A stretch of 64,000 nucleotides of DNA from NCBI GenBank assembly GCA_907163375.1, contig CAJQUW010000503.1, forward strand, positions 186,001 to 250,000, written 5' to 3'. The notes under the pieces were generated by a model. The model searched no databases. It saw only the letters and a program-made list of their open reading frames with translations, and had not been told where the DNA came from. Each line of letters opens with the position of its first letter. Positions within the stretch are counted from its first letter, which is position 1. The translations under genes and the position numbers were made by a program. Positions 43,693-53,262 of the stretch are shown piece by piece. The DNA comes from Prostheceraeus crozeri. Its lineage: Eukaryota > Platyhelminthes > Polycladida > Euryleptidae.

Positions 43693-45048
43693 ATGAATTC
43701 TACAAATTCCGAAAATTTAATTAAATTAAAAATTTCTAATTTAGATTTATTGAATTATCTATTAAACAAAAATAAAAACTCAAATTGTCAGCATATTGGA
43801 GGTAACGATGACAAACAAAGTTTGGCTACTACCTACGGTGGTGACATACAAAAAGCATTAGAAAACTTTCCTGGCTTTATTTGGAGTAAATATTCGAAAG
43901 AAAAACATCTTCCTGGTCATTCATATACCGGTCCAGGAACTCGATTAGATATAAGACTAGATGAGAATAATAATCCGAAACCAGGTGAAGAACCAATAAA
44001 TAGAGTAGATGCCGCAGCTTACAGGCATGATTTAGCTTATCGAAATCATGATCTAAGTTCTCGACATGCAGCTGATAAGAAGATGATTCAAGAATTAGAT
44101 AGTATTCAAAATCCTACATTTAGAGAAAAAATTGAAAGAATGTTTGTTAAGAAAGCTTTACAAGCTAAAATATTATTCGGTCAGGGTTTAAATGAAACTA
44201 ATAACTCTGAGAGCAACGCTCGAACCTACGCGTCTGAAATGTCGAATGATCTAGGACGCTATGCGTCCGAAATTCATAAAGAATACAGAAAGCCGAAATA
44301 TCTATTGAAAGTAAAAGTATTTAATAAAGATGATATTTGGAGTGCTGATCTCATTCATATGCCGAATGAAAAAGATTATAAATACGCATTGACCGTTATA
44401 GATTTATATACACGATACGCTTGGGTAAAGCCTTTAAAAAATAAAAGTGGTCTGTCAGTTAAATATGCGTTTGAAGAAATCTTTAAAGAAAGTAAGAGAA
44501 AGCCAAAAAAATTGTTTGTTGATAAAGGGTCGGAATTTTATAACCGAAACGTTCAGCCACTATTTGAAACTGTTTATTCAACTGAAAATGCAGGGAAGGC
44601 CGTAGTGATAGAAAGATTCAATCGGACGTTAAAAAATAAATTATTCAAGAAATTTACTGAGCAAAGAAATCAGAAATGGTTGAAGATATTACCAGGAGTT
44701 GTAGAAGAGTACAATAATAAAGTTCATTCTGGTATTGAAGAAACTCCAAAGAATGCTTCTGACGACCCTGATTTGATACGAAAGAAAATATTCGAGAATA
44801 ATAATTTGAATGAGAGTAATCCGAATTTGCAGAAACTTAAGCCGAAATTTAAAATTGGAGATAGAGTTAGAATATTTAAGTATAAGAATAAATTTGAAAA
44901 AGGCTTTGTTGGCTATTGGACTAAAGAAATATTTGAAGTTTCTAAAATAAATCAAAGTTATCCGATTACTTACGAAATCAAAGATTTGGATGATGAAAAT
45001 ATCAGAGGCCGATTTTATCAAAATGAATTACAACGAACTGATTTTTAA
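43693..45048 (+). CDS. Fusion of phospholipase A2-like domain and Polinton integrase
   Basis: 451 aa in one open frame, start in ATCTTTTAAAATG. Residues ~68-125 resemble the PLA2 domain of parvovirus VP1 and some adintovirus proteins: a calcium-loop-like YTGPGTRLD and the catalytic-type YRHDLAY. Residues ~175-195 are coded by GC-rich repeat sequence (44,209-44,272). From ~197 on lies a retroviral-type integrase: D in WSADLIHM, D in VDKGSEF, E in VIERFNRT, and a C-terminal DRVRIFKYKNKFEKGF..YWTKEIF SH3-like part. The second D and E are 29 residues apart, shorter than the usual 35, and the N-terminal integrase segment is absent. Membrane penetration plus integration in one polypeptide would be unusual. 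Confidence 0.8.
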   Translation: MNSTNSENLIKLKISNLDLLNYLLNKNKNSNCQHIGGNDDKQSLATTYGGDIQKALENFPGFIWSKYSKEKHLPGHSYTGPGTRLDIRLDENNNPKPGEEPINRVDAAAYRHDLAYRNHDLSSRHAADKKMIQELDSIQNPTFREKIERMFVKKALQAKILFGQGLNETNNSESNARTYASEMSNDLGRYASEIHKEYRKPKYLLKVKVFNKDDIWSADLIHMPNEKDYKYALTVIDLYTRYAWVKPLKNKSGLSVKYAFEEIFKESKRKPKKLFVDKGSEFYNRNVQPLFETVYSTENAGKAVVIERFNRTLKNKLFKKFTEQRNQKWLKILPGVVEEYNNKVHSGIEETPKNASDDPDLIRKKIFENNNLNESNPNLQKLKPKFKIGDRVRIFKYKNKFEKGFVGYWTKEIFEVSKINQSYPITYEIKDLDDENIRGRFYQNELQRTDF

Positions 45049-45145
45049 TTATCATTATTTATTATTGGAACTATCGTTTCGGGAATGAAATTCCCTTATT
45101 AGGCGTAGCCATAGAACCTACGGTTCGTTCAATTCTAACATAATA

Positions 45146-45604
45146 TCAAGAAATGGCAACTCCTTCTTGCAATTTAAATAAAACATAAAGACATAATTGA
45201 CCACAATAAGTAGTTCCCGGTTTTTGAATTTGAAACGTATTATAAATTCCATTGCCAAGTATTTCTCTTACTTCATTCGTAGGTGTAAGTCCGTATGAGT
45301 CGAACCAATAGTTCTCAGCCTCCGGGCGGTCAAAATAATAATTAGAACAGTTTATATTTCTTTGTCCTGCTGACCAATGTACACCTTTTTCATCTGACGT
45401 ATGAAGATTCGTAATGAAATTTACAGTTTGAACTTTGTTCCGGGAACTGAAGGTTCCTGTTGACTTATTTTTTAGGAATTGTAATTCGTCTCTCATTAGA
45501 ACATGAAAATTCTTTATTCCTAATCGATTAGCGATTTTCTTTAGGTCGAAATTCGTTGTCGTTTGTGTTCCATATAATTTCAAAAACTCATTTATGTTGC
45601 TCAT
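45146..45604 (-). CDS. Polinton adenain-like cysteine protease
   Basis: 152 aa, ATG in TTATTATAAAATG. It would mature capsid proteins. The N-terminal signature (FDLKKIANRLGIKNFHVLMRDEL) is typical. The catalytic histidine is in KGVHWSA (~residue 76), an acidic residue in YWFDSYGL, and the catalytic cysteine in GTTYCGQLCLYVLFKL (~residues 134-145). The protein ends soon after this (EGVAIS), slightly short. A GC-rich stretch at ~45,436-45,460 (STGTFSS) between the N-terminal motif and the His region may be another in-frame palindromic insertion. Convergent with the integrase gene. Confidence 0.8.
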   Translation of the reverse strand: MSNINEFLKLYGTQTTTNFDLKKIANRLGIKNFHVLMRDELQFLKNKSTGTFSSRNKVQTVNFITNLHTSDEKGVHWSAGQRNINCSNYYFDRPEAENYWFDSYGLTPTNEVREILGNGIYNTFQIQKPGTTYCGQLCLYVLFKLQEGVAIS

Positions 45605-45650
45605 TTTATAATAAAAAAATTTCTTAAGGGACCCCTAGAAGTCAGAAGGG

Positions 45651-45806
45651 AGGGGGTATTGATTTAAAACTGTTCTCTAATGATGTCTTTCCTTACTACT
45701 TGGGGGGTATTGATTTAAAACTGTTTCATAATGATGACTTTCCTTACTACTTGGGGGGGTATTGATTTAAAACTGTTCTCTAATGATGTCTTTCCTTACT
45801 ACTTAT
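45651..45806. repeat. 51-bp tandem repeat, three copies
   Basis: Units begin GGGGTATTGATTTAAAACTG at ~45,655, ~45,706 and ~45,758 and end in TTTCCTTACTACTTGG. The unit lies between the protease gene and a truncated protease copy, so unequal exchange at this repeat may have produced the duplicate. Confidence 0.85.
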
Positions 45807-46021
45807 TCGATTTTGAAATGATTTAATTTAGATGAAATTAAAACGTTACATTGTTGCATTGTATTAGTAGAGTTAGTGTTTCGCACATCTTTTATCAATA
45901 GTAATTCATTACTCATCAATATGTGAAAATTCTTTATTCCCAATTGCTTAGCAATCTCATTTAAATCGAAATTCGTAGTTTGTTTGCCGTATATTTTTTG
46001 GAAGTCTCTAATGTTTCTCAT
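45803..46021 (-). pseudogene. Truncated second copy of the protease N-terminus
   Basis: ATG at 46,021 in the TTCTATAAAAATG motif. The first ~40 residues (DFQKIYGKQTTNFDLNEIA, QLGIKNFHILMSNEL) parallel the N-terminus of the neighbouring protease but diverge in sequence, so the duplication is old. No His or Cys active-site region remains. The frame ends at 45,803 against the 51-bp repeat. Confidence 0.7.
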
Positions 46022-46151
46022 TTTTATAGAAGATAAAATGTTTCTATTATATTCCCGTAAATGAGAAATTAAAAACAACACATGGATATTTCAATTTGGT
46101 TACATCCACTTTGCATACATTCAATTTGGATACATTGAAATACATGTAAAT

Positions 46152-46410
46152 TTGTCCACGGGTGGACAAGGTTTCATTGGTTGAAACACTCTATTGTATT
46201 TACATGTGCAAGAGGAAATAACATTGCATATAAAACAGGAAATAACATTGCATATAAAACAGGAAATAGCATTGCATATAAAACACACAGATACAAGTTT
46301 TCTAAACAATGGGATTTCTGTCCACGGGTGGACAAGGTTTCATTGGTTGAAACACTCTATTGTATTTACATGTGCAACAGGAAATAACATTGCATATAAA
46401 ACAGAGGGGT
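46152..46410. repeat. Direct repeats with 24-bp units near the right end of the Polinton
   Basis: A ~75-bp block starting with the palindrome TGTCCACGGGTGGACA occurs at ~46,155 and ~46,319. Between the blocks the 24-bp unit GGAAATAACATTGCATATAA(AACA) is repeated three times, and once more after the second block. Base composition here is close to host DNA. Confidence 0.8.
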
Positions 46411-47540
46411 TTCAAGAATGATAAATTTTCTTCACAGCGCGTCTAATGTTAACGCGTTGATTTTTGATTAGTTGAATGGCGCAGCATTTTAGCTGAATGG
46501 CGCACCATTATTCAAGAGAATATAAGGAAATAGTATAGGTCTAACATTGAAAATAAAGTGTCTTGCGGCCGTATTGCAATAACAATAGCGGAGTTTAACA
46601 TCCAAATTCCATTGAATATGTCAGCGCGGTATTATCGCTAAATGACGCACCATTGTTTGGGAGAAGAATGGAATCATTTGGAATGTCACATAATTGCTTT
46701 ACACAATGAAGACAATCTTCCGATAACGTCAGGTCGTGAATTTTAAAGTACAAGAGAAACAGACACCCAACAAAGCGTAGGAAATTTGTCTGCTAATTTA
46801 CCTAATTTCATAACAAATGAAACTTCGGTAATTGATCACTATAAAAATAAGACTTGTCATTATCACAAACAGAGAGCAGATAGTGCTTACCGATAAAAAT
46901 TTTACACATAACACTGAGTGAATTGTTTCTTTTTTCATGCAACAAGAATTTGTGTAAGTTTACAATTGTATTATTCTCTCCACCATTTGGCTCTATGAAA
47001 TCACTCAAAGAATCTGTAAATTCATGCCTCTCCAATTCCTCCCGTAATTTTTTCATCCTCCCTGGCAACGATTGTTTTCTTCTATCTTCAAATTGATCTT
47101 GTCTCATTTTGAGAAATATATGACGAGAGCGTTTTGACACAACCTTCACTGACAAGAAACACTATTTAATTAAATAAGTCTTCAGCACAATTGTTTGAAA
47201 TAGCCATATCGATTATTATTGTCGTGTATTGTTTCACGGCACTATAGCTGGAGTAGGATTTGCTGGATATATATTCCACGTCTTACAAATGTCTAAGTGG
47301 GTGTAGCAGCTGTTTGTTCTTTCATACATTGTTTCCTTTCAAATGTTTGAGTTGGAGGACACAGCTCTTTACACTGAAATGCCTTTTATTCATAAATGCG
47401 AGAAGCAGATGCTCTCTACAATTGAGTGTTCATCTGAGTGCAAAGCAGTAGATAAATTGTAAGAACGCCTGATGAAATGACAATTGTAAATACTCCAAAA
47501 CTTATTGCAACAGGAATATGCCAATTCCTTCAAATATTAT
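46411..47540. other. Right-end region of the Polinton with host-like composition
   Basis: About 1.1 kb between the repeats and the right inverted repeat. It is less AT-rich than the gene block, with none of the AT-rich start motifs. The only longer frame is 46,808-47,155 (minus, ~115 codons from a TTG; MKKLREELERHEFTDSLSDF is its most protein-like part). It could be an exon-like fragment of captured host DNA or simply spacer. No domain was recognised. Confidence 0.4.
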
Positions 47541-48025
47541 TAGTCACATGATATATTTTAAAAACCTGAAAGATAGATAAAATTCATGAATTTGAAATTC
47601 TCAACTTTTATGATTTTCGGTGTCCTGGAACGGTCATGATTTTCAAGGTAAAAATTGTAATTCTCAAATTTGAGATTCTTAACTTTTCTGATTTTTTCGG
47701 TGTCCTGGAACGGTCATGATTTAAGCGAGAAAATTGTAATTCTCAAATTTGAGATTTTGAAAAATTTGAAAATTGGGTATTTTTAAAAACGCCCAAATTT
47801 CTGAATTTAGGTCTTCATAACCTGAAAAAGGGTTCAAATTCATGAATTTATGTCGTTTTTAAAAAGTACCATTTTTGAAAAAATGGTACTTTTTGAATGG
47901 ACTAAATTCATGTATTTAGGTCTTAAAAACCTGAAAAGGGTTCAAATTCATGAATTTATGTCGTTTTTAAAGATACTATTTTTTTGAATTTTATGGTGTC
48001 CTGGAACGGTCTTTTGCCCATTACT
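47541..48025 (-). repeat. Right terminal inverted repeat of the Polinton
   Basis: About 485 bp, reverse complement of 30,057-30,540, with GGTGTCCTGGAACGGTC three times. Scattered substitutions and a few small indels relative to the left copy are visible. Confidence 0.9.
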
Positions 48026-48031
48026 TTGATT

Positions 48032-50259
48032 TTATCTTTCTACAAAAGCGATTTAAAACTTGCGAAACACCTCTGCAGAGAATGATTACATTGGAATTGC
48101 ACGTCAGATACTAACATAGACATGCACATGCACATGTACATTACATAAAAAATCTCGCTCATTTTGAAAGTAAATGTTGTCATCGGCTGTGGCTTAGACA
48201 CGAATCTGCAAAGGAGTCTCTGCCAGTGCAATTGCTACTCTAAAATATAATTAGTTAGCATTATTGCGCGTATTTGAAGTGGTGTACAACAACGTAGGAA
48301 GCAACGGACAGGGATGCTATACACATGAGAGATTGTGCTCAGAGGTTTCTAAATCATCTTTCAACTGAATTGATGCAAATTTCATTATGATGTCATTTTA
48401 CTTTTTCTCATTATACCATGGTTCAATTATGAAACCACACAATTATCATTTTTGATCTTTGCTCAATCTCCGATGTGTGCGTAGGCAAGCAAGGGATGCT
48501 CCATTACTTACTGCTCTTCAAATGGTTCCTGGTGAAAATCGGTTCGAACCAAAATTTCCAGAAATTGGGTTTTGATATTAGCCCCTAGGAAATTTAAATA
48601 ACAAAAACGTTCTTTACAACATCATGAATTTTAGCCAGAAAATCAATGAATTTGTCTCTTACAGTTCGTGGAGGTATGACTGACTAGATTCAAGTGATAA
48701 AAGGCAATTGATTTTCCGGTCAGAATCCAGAAACACGGGATTCACATGTTGCTAAAAACGTTCCTGTCCTATAATATCATTTCGTGGCTTTCCGAGGGAT
48801 AGTTTATTAAGACTATTTTGACTTGATGCCAGTTGGACAATACACAAACACATACATTATATTAAAGAAGCTGCAGAAAAGCCATGGCGAATGATTATGA
48901 ATGATTATATCGAAATAGAATGCAACAACTTTTTTATTTAAAACTGAATGGGCTGAGTTCACGCTGTGTCTTTAATTTCCAAACATTAGTCAATGTTTCT
49001 GTAGTACATTGATTGTAAGTTTTAAGATCTAGGTTTTATACCGCAACATTCATTAGTATTATCGACAATCATCTTTACAACATATACAGCAGTAGTCTAA
49101 AGGTGTAGACTTCAACCAAGGTTAAGGAGTTAGCTAGCTTATCAGTAAAATTTTGGCAGAATAATCCGTTTGAATTGAAAATAGCAATCTCAACCTTATC
49201 CATGGCGGGAGAGGAGGTGCAATGCGGCCCATGTTGCACATTCATTGTGGTCCCCATATAAAAACAAATCCGCTTTTCATACGATTTTGTGACTTTCAGT
49301 TTTAGCGTGTTTTCAAAATTTTCAAAAATCACTAGATTTGGCTCACTGGAAAGTCAAATTTGCTACCTATTGGCTATTTTGGAAAGTACACTGTTCAAAA
49401 AAGTCCTCGAACAACATTTTTTACTCTTTTTCTAAAGCGATTTTTCATGGGTTCTAGCAATAGTTTGACGTTTCTCTTTGGTACAATTGCAGCACATGCC
49501 CGAAACTTTTTCTCCGTCACTCGAATTTTTCAAAAATGTCTGCTTTCCTGCCTGGTGGGTCCGAATGAATAAAAGCGGGTACTCTTTTTCTAAGCTCGCT
49601 CATTACATATCTTGCAGCATTAAAAATTTAAAATATTGCTGCGATAAATAACGATCTGCTTTATCTGATAGTGCAGAAGCGGTAAAGAAAGGAGTCAGCA
49701 GAGCTATTATAAAATCAGTTACTTTTTGGAATTTTCAAGTTTGCAAACTTCAGAATCAAAAATTTGCAAATTTGGCATTTTCAAGGCAATGTATCAACTT
49801 TGCAGATCCAAAACCATTTGCCGATATCATTGTATTTGCATGTAAACATGGAAGCTACTAAAAATGCACTATGACACTGTAGTCTAGCATTGATGCCAAT
49901 AGGTACTAGCAAAGGTCTAAAAATGGTCACTTTTTGCGGACGCTTTGTGTGGCAACTTTTAGCAAGACACATCGATCAATATGGGTGCTTCATTTCATGA
50001 ATATTAATCTGTATCAAATTAGGATGGCATTGACGTCGAATACATTATTCGGGATTCAAATGTTACGCAATTACTACTATTAAAATTCATTTAATAATCG
50101 TAGCTCACATTAATAATCATTTCCGTGTATTTTCCTGATCATTTGGATTCCTAGGACCCGTCATGCCTCTTTTTGATCATATTTGAAGCTACTTTGAGCT
50201 CTAGAATGCTACCTCACAACAATTTTTGAAAGAAAATTCTCCACATTTCATATACGTGT
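48032..50259. other. Intronic non-coding stretch
   Basis: AT-rich host DNA to the right of the Polinton. Short ORFs on both strands have no recognisable domain. Nothing else is supported. Confidence 0.5.
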
Positions 50260-51114
50260 TAGTGGAGCAGCTTACGTCGAATTTTCAGATGAATCGTGCA
50301 AATTATGATACAAGCATGAAACTTCGCATGGGTGTTCTCAACACATATCTAAGCAATTCCACCCGATGAGCCACTTAAAATTCGACCTTATTTCAAAATG
50401 GCGGCCATTTTTCAAAATTGCCCTAGCAACGACCCCTAGGAGCCTGGTAACAGCATTATAGTGGTCATTTTCAGGCATTTTAAGAAATGTTAAGGGGCAC
50501 AAATATATAGCATTAGTATTTGAATAACATTTGAGTAAGTTTCTGACCTAGAAACGGTTGCTAAGGACGCTAAAAAACAATAAAAGTGTGAATTTCTCTG
50601 ATTTTCCTTAGCAACGGCCCACTTATCGTTAATTGATATGGATGAAATTTGATATATAGTGTAATCAACTATATTAAAGCATAAAAATGTTGTAATGATT
50701 AAGTATCACTTACGTACTGGTTGCTAGGGTCCTGATAAATGCATAGCAACAACCATTTGCAGGTAATTTCAACATTGTTTTCAGCATTTTCTCTAACAAC
50801 GACCAATCTATAAATTTTACAAGCCTTGTTTTGAGACGTATTTGGATTTCGGCCATCCGATATGGCCATTGGTCAGTAAAACAGATTTCAGCCTAGCAAC
50901 GGTTGCTAGGGCCACAATATGCTAGTAAATGAATTATTTTCCGCATGTTGATATAATTATCAAATTATGAGTTTGAACCCATTAGGGAACATGTATCGAA
51001 AAGATGACATTTGTTACGATTAAATCCTAAAAGATCATAAAGTGATTTAGCTCTTTCCAAAAAATATTAAGAATTGAAAACTTCATGCATTGAGAAAAAG
51101 TTTGTATTAATCAC

Positions 51115-51620
51115 AAATTTCAATCACAATATCGAATATTTACAATATCGAAGATTTTTTGTACAGTATTGAAGTATAGAAAAATATCTTCAATCACAGT
51201 ATCGAATTAAAACAAAAGTCTTTGTGAATATCAATCACGGTATCGTAGACTTATTGTAAAACAAATTGTTTTCGTAAATGTCAATCACAGTATCGTAGAA
51301 TTTCACAGATCGAATAATTTGTGTAAAACAAATGATTTTGTACATATCAATCACAGTATCGAAGTAAAATATATGTCAAACTCGGTATCTAAAAATTACT
51401 GTAAACAAATCGTTTCTGTAAATGTCAATCACAGTATCGAAGAATTACTGTAAAACAAAGGGATTTTGTGCATGTCAATAACAGTATCGAAGTAAAACAA
51501 AGTCTTTTCAAATGTCAATCACGGAATCGAAAAATTACTGTAAACAAATCGTTTCTGTAAATATGAATCACAGTATCGAAGTAAAACAAAGTCTTTTCAA
51601 ATGTCAATCACGGTAACGAA
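51115..51620. repeat. Minisatellite with TCAATCACAGTATCGA core
   Basis: About eleven copies of TCAATCACRGTATCGA or close variants, spaced ~35-70 bp, separated by AT-rich linkers with AAAACAAA. Copy-to-copy divergence is moderate. Confidence 0.8.
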
Positions 51621-51623
51621 GAA

Positions 51624-52354
51624 TCATTGTGAAACAAAGTCATCACAGTTGCAGCCACACAGTGCTGTGCATGGAAGTCCTGAGCGACGACATTTGCATC
51701 TACTCGTGTTGCAACCTTTCTTGCAAGAGCACTTGGTAAACTCTTTACAGCTGTCTGCGATTGGAGGCAATTTTGTCCAGAATACCTGCCACATCTCCCC
51801 GTCCCAGATCCATCTCCACTCAGCGGGACTGCTGATGTTGGGTCTAGCTATTGTGCTCTGACCCCAGATAATGCCAGCCTGATATGCTGCACGTTTAATA
51901 TGTTCTTGTAAAGCAGCTTTTGTCGGAGGGATCGAGTTATACTGTTTCTGCTTGCCGGCAAAAAGTTCCAACCTTGCTTCATCCACACTAGTTGCTGCCG
52001 ATGATCTGTCATACAAGAGCACGACAAATTTTTCAAGTTCTTGAATGTCACGATCACTAATGGTTGCTGGAATCTGACTCAGAATAGACGATTGCAACTG
52101 TCATGATACTTTGCATTTTTCTCTTCCAGAGTCTTGAAAATACCTTCACCTGTGTCAAGTCTTCGAGGGTCGAGCTTCAGAGGAAGAGCATTAAGTGAAT
52201 GAAATAAGGGAATATTACGTGCCAAGGTAGTATAGCCACTAGTTTCGGATTTAGCAGGGTTCGTTTGGGGACATCTGAGCTTTTCTTTTTTGTCCACTTG
52301 ACAGAGGCAACACTTAGCCCAGTTGGTGTGTATTACCTGAGAGCTTGAATCCAT
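51624..52354 (-). pseudogene. Transposon-associated gene remnant: N-terminal zinc domain joined to C-terminal CXC domain
   Basis: Two overlapping minus-strand frames. The first (52,354-52,079, 91 aa) has WAKCCLCQVDKKEKLRCP, then LDTGEGIFKTLEEKNAKYHDSCNRLF, a Cys/His domain that starts many uncharacterised repeat-associated invertebrate proteins. The second (52,097-51,624, 157 aa) ends in a CXC (tesmin/TSO1-type) domain, FTKCSCKKGCNTSRCKCRRSGLPC, which binds zinc and DNA. In full-length relatives a long central region separates the two; here they abut with a frame change. This looks like an internally deleted, probably non-functional copy. Confidence 0.6.
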
Positions 52355-52379
52355 TTTTAGTGAAACATTAAGGGCCGAG

Positions 52380-53262
52380 GGGCTATCCTTTTACCACCCT
52401 AGAATGTTTATTATACTCGTAATTGTGTATTGGACACTATCTTGTATGGGATTCAACTAAGTTCATGCTGTAGCCCTACACTTAGTCCGATCGTTCATCC
52501 AGTGTCATAAGTCCCGTGCGATCTGTACACCATCCGGATAATTATAACCCCATTATCCTTGGCTCGGCTGTCCCGCGCTGGCACGTCCTGTCAATTCAGG
52601 TGCGGCTGCCTAGTTTTTCTGGGGTTGATTAGGCAGCATTTGGGATACTACGTTATTGCAGTTGCATGAAGATGCTGACACAATTAACCTAGCTGACACT
52701 GAACCCCATGCTGGGTTTCACAGCAGTGATGTCACCAATGTGCCTTGGTAGTGCCTGACAATCACTCATCTTGCTTCTTTCGTCTTCACAGTCATTTGTG
52801 TCCCTCTACCGTCTGTTTCACCGTTGGACTTGCAAGTCTCCTCAATTGATACCAGAAGCCTTTCCCACAAATGGGTATGCCGCAAGGCAGCGGAGGTTTG
52901 AAATCAAGGTTTTCCTTCCCCTAGATGAGCTGCCTTCCAAGGCTAACGAGCCCCATCTACCCGAAGCAACTGGTTTTAAGGCGCCAGTGACCCGCCTTCG
53001 CCCCTTCTCGTGTTAGTAGAAGCAGGTCCGCCGGGCTTATGTCTATAAGCCACTCGAGCAGGCTACACGAGCTGGACTTCAGTTGTCAGAGGCTGTTTGA
53101 GTCGCACGCCACTGAGAGCATTTTTTAGACAGTGGGAGCTTATCCCCACTCTCACTCCCGGCTATGACAACTTTTGGACCCATAATTACATCAACATTTA
53201 TGGGTGTCATAAATGCAAATTTAAAAATATAATTTACAATCAAAGTAAAATGGATGGCCATC
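52380..53262. other. Internal GC-richer part of the foldback element
   Basis: About 880 bp with higher GC content between the gene remnant and the right arm. It has several splice-acceptor-like stretches (for example TTCGTCTTCACAG near 52,790) and short Pro/Arg-rich frames with no recognised domain. It may be the 5' promoter and leader region of the minus-strand gene. Confidence 0.3.

Larger units (their letters stand above)
32179..45134. repeat. Dispersed GC-rich mini-palindromes within the AT-rich Polinton
   Basis: Short GC-rich units stand out from the surrounding AT-rich DNA at 32,179-32,215, 33,934-33,976, 36,612-36,697 (inverted pair), 39,310-39,343, 41,465-41,577, 44,209-44,272 and 45,074-45,134, possibly also ~45,436-45,460. 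Cores are variants of GGCTTCGCC or GGCGTAGCC plus GAACCTACGGTTCG-like arms. Copies occur between genes and, in frame, inside PolB, the clamp-like gene, the small virion protein and the PLA2-integrase fusion. Confidence 0.75.
30057..48025. mobile_element. Complete Polinton/Maverick (adintovirus-like) element, 17,969 bp
   Basis: A self-synthesising, virus-like DNA transposon. It starts AGTAATGGG and ends CCCATTACT, with a 6-bp duplication TTGATT (30,051-30,056 and 48,026-48,031). AGT ends and 6-bp duplications are Polinton hallmarks. The inverted repeats are ~485 bp. Genes identified: penton, packaging ATPase, PolB, possible clamp, fibre-like and coiled-coil proteins, small virion proteins, major capsid, PLA2-integrase fusion and adenain-like protease. 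It sits in the intron of the APMAP-like gene. Most of it is far more AT-rich than the host DNA. Full capsid gene content fits the adintovirus view that such elements can form virions. Confidence 0.95.

Noticed and set aside
45651-46410. CRISPR-like array
   Set aside because: Repeats are directly tandem with no unique spacers and the DNA is eukaryotic.
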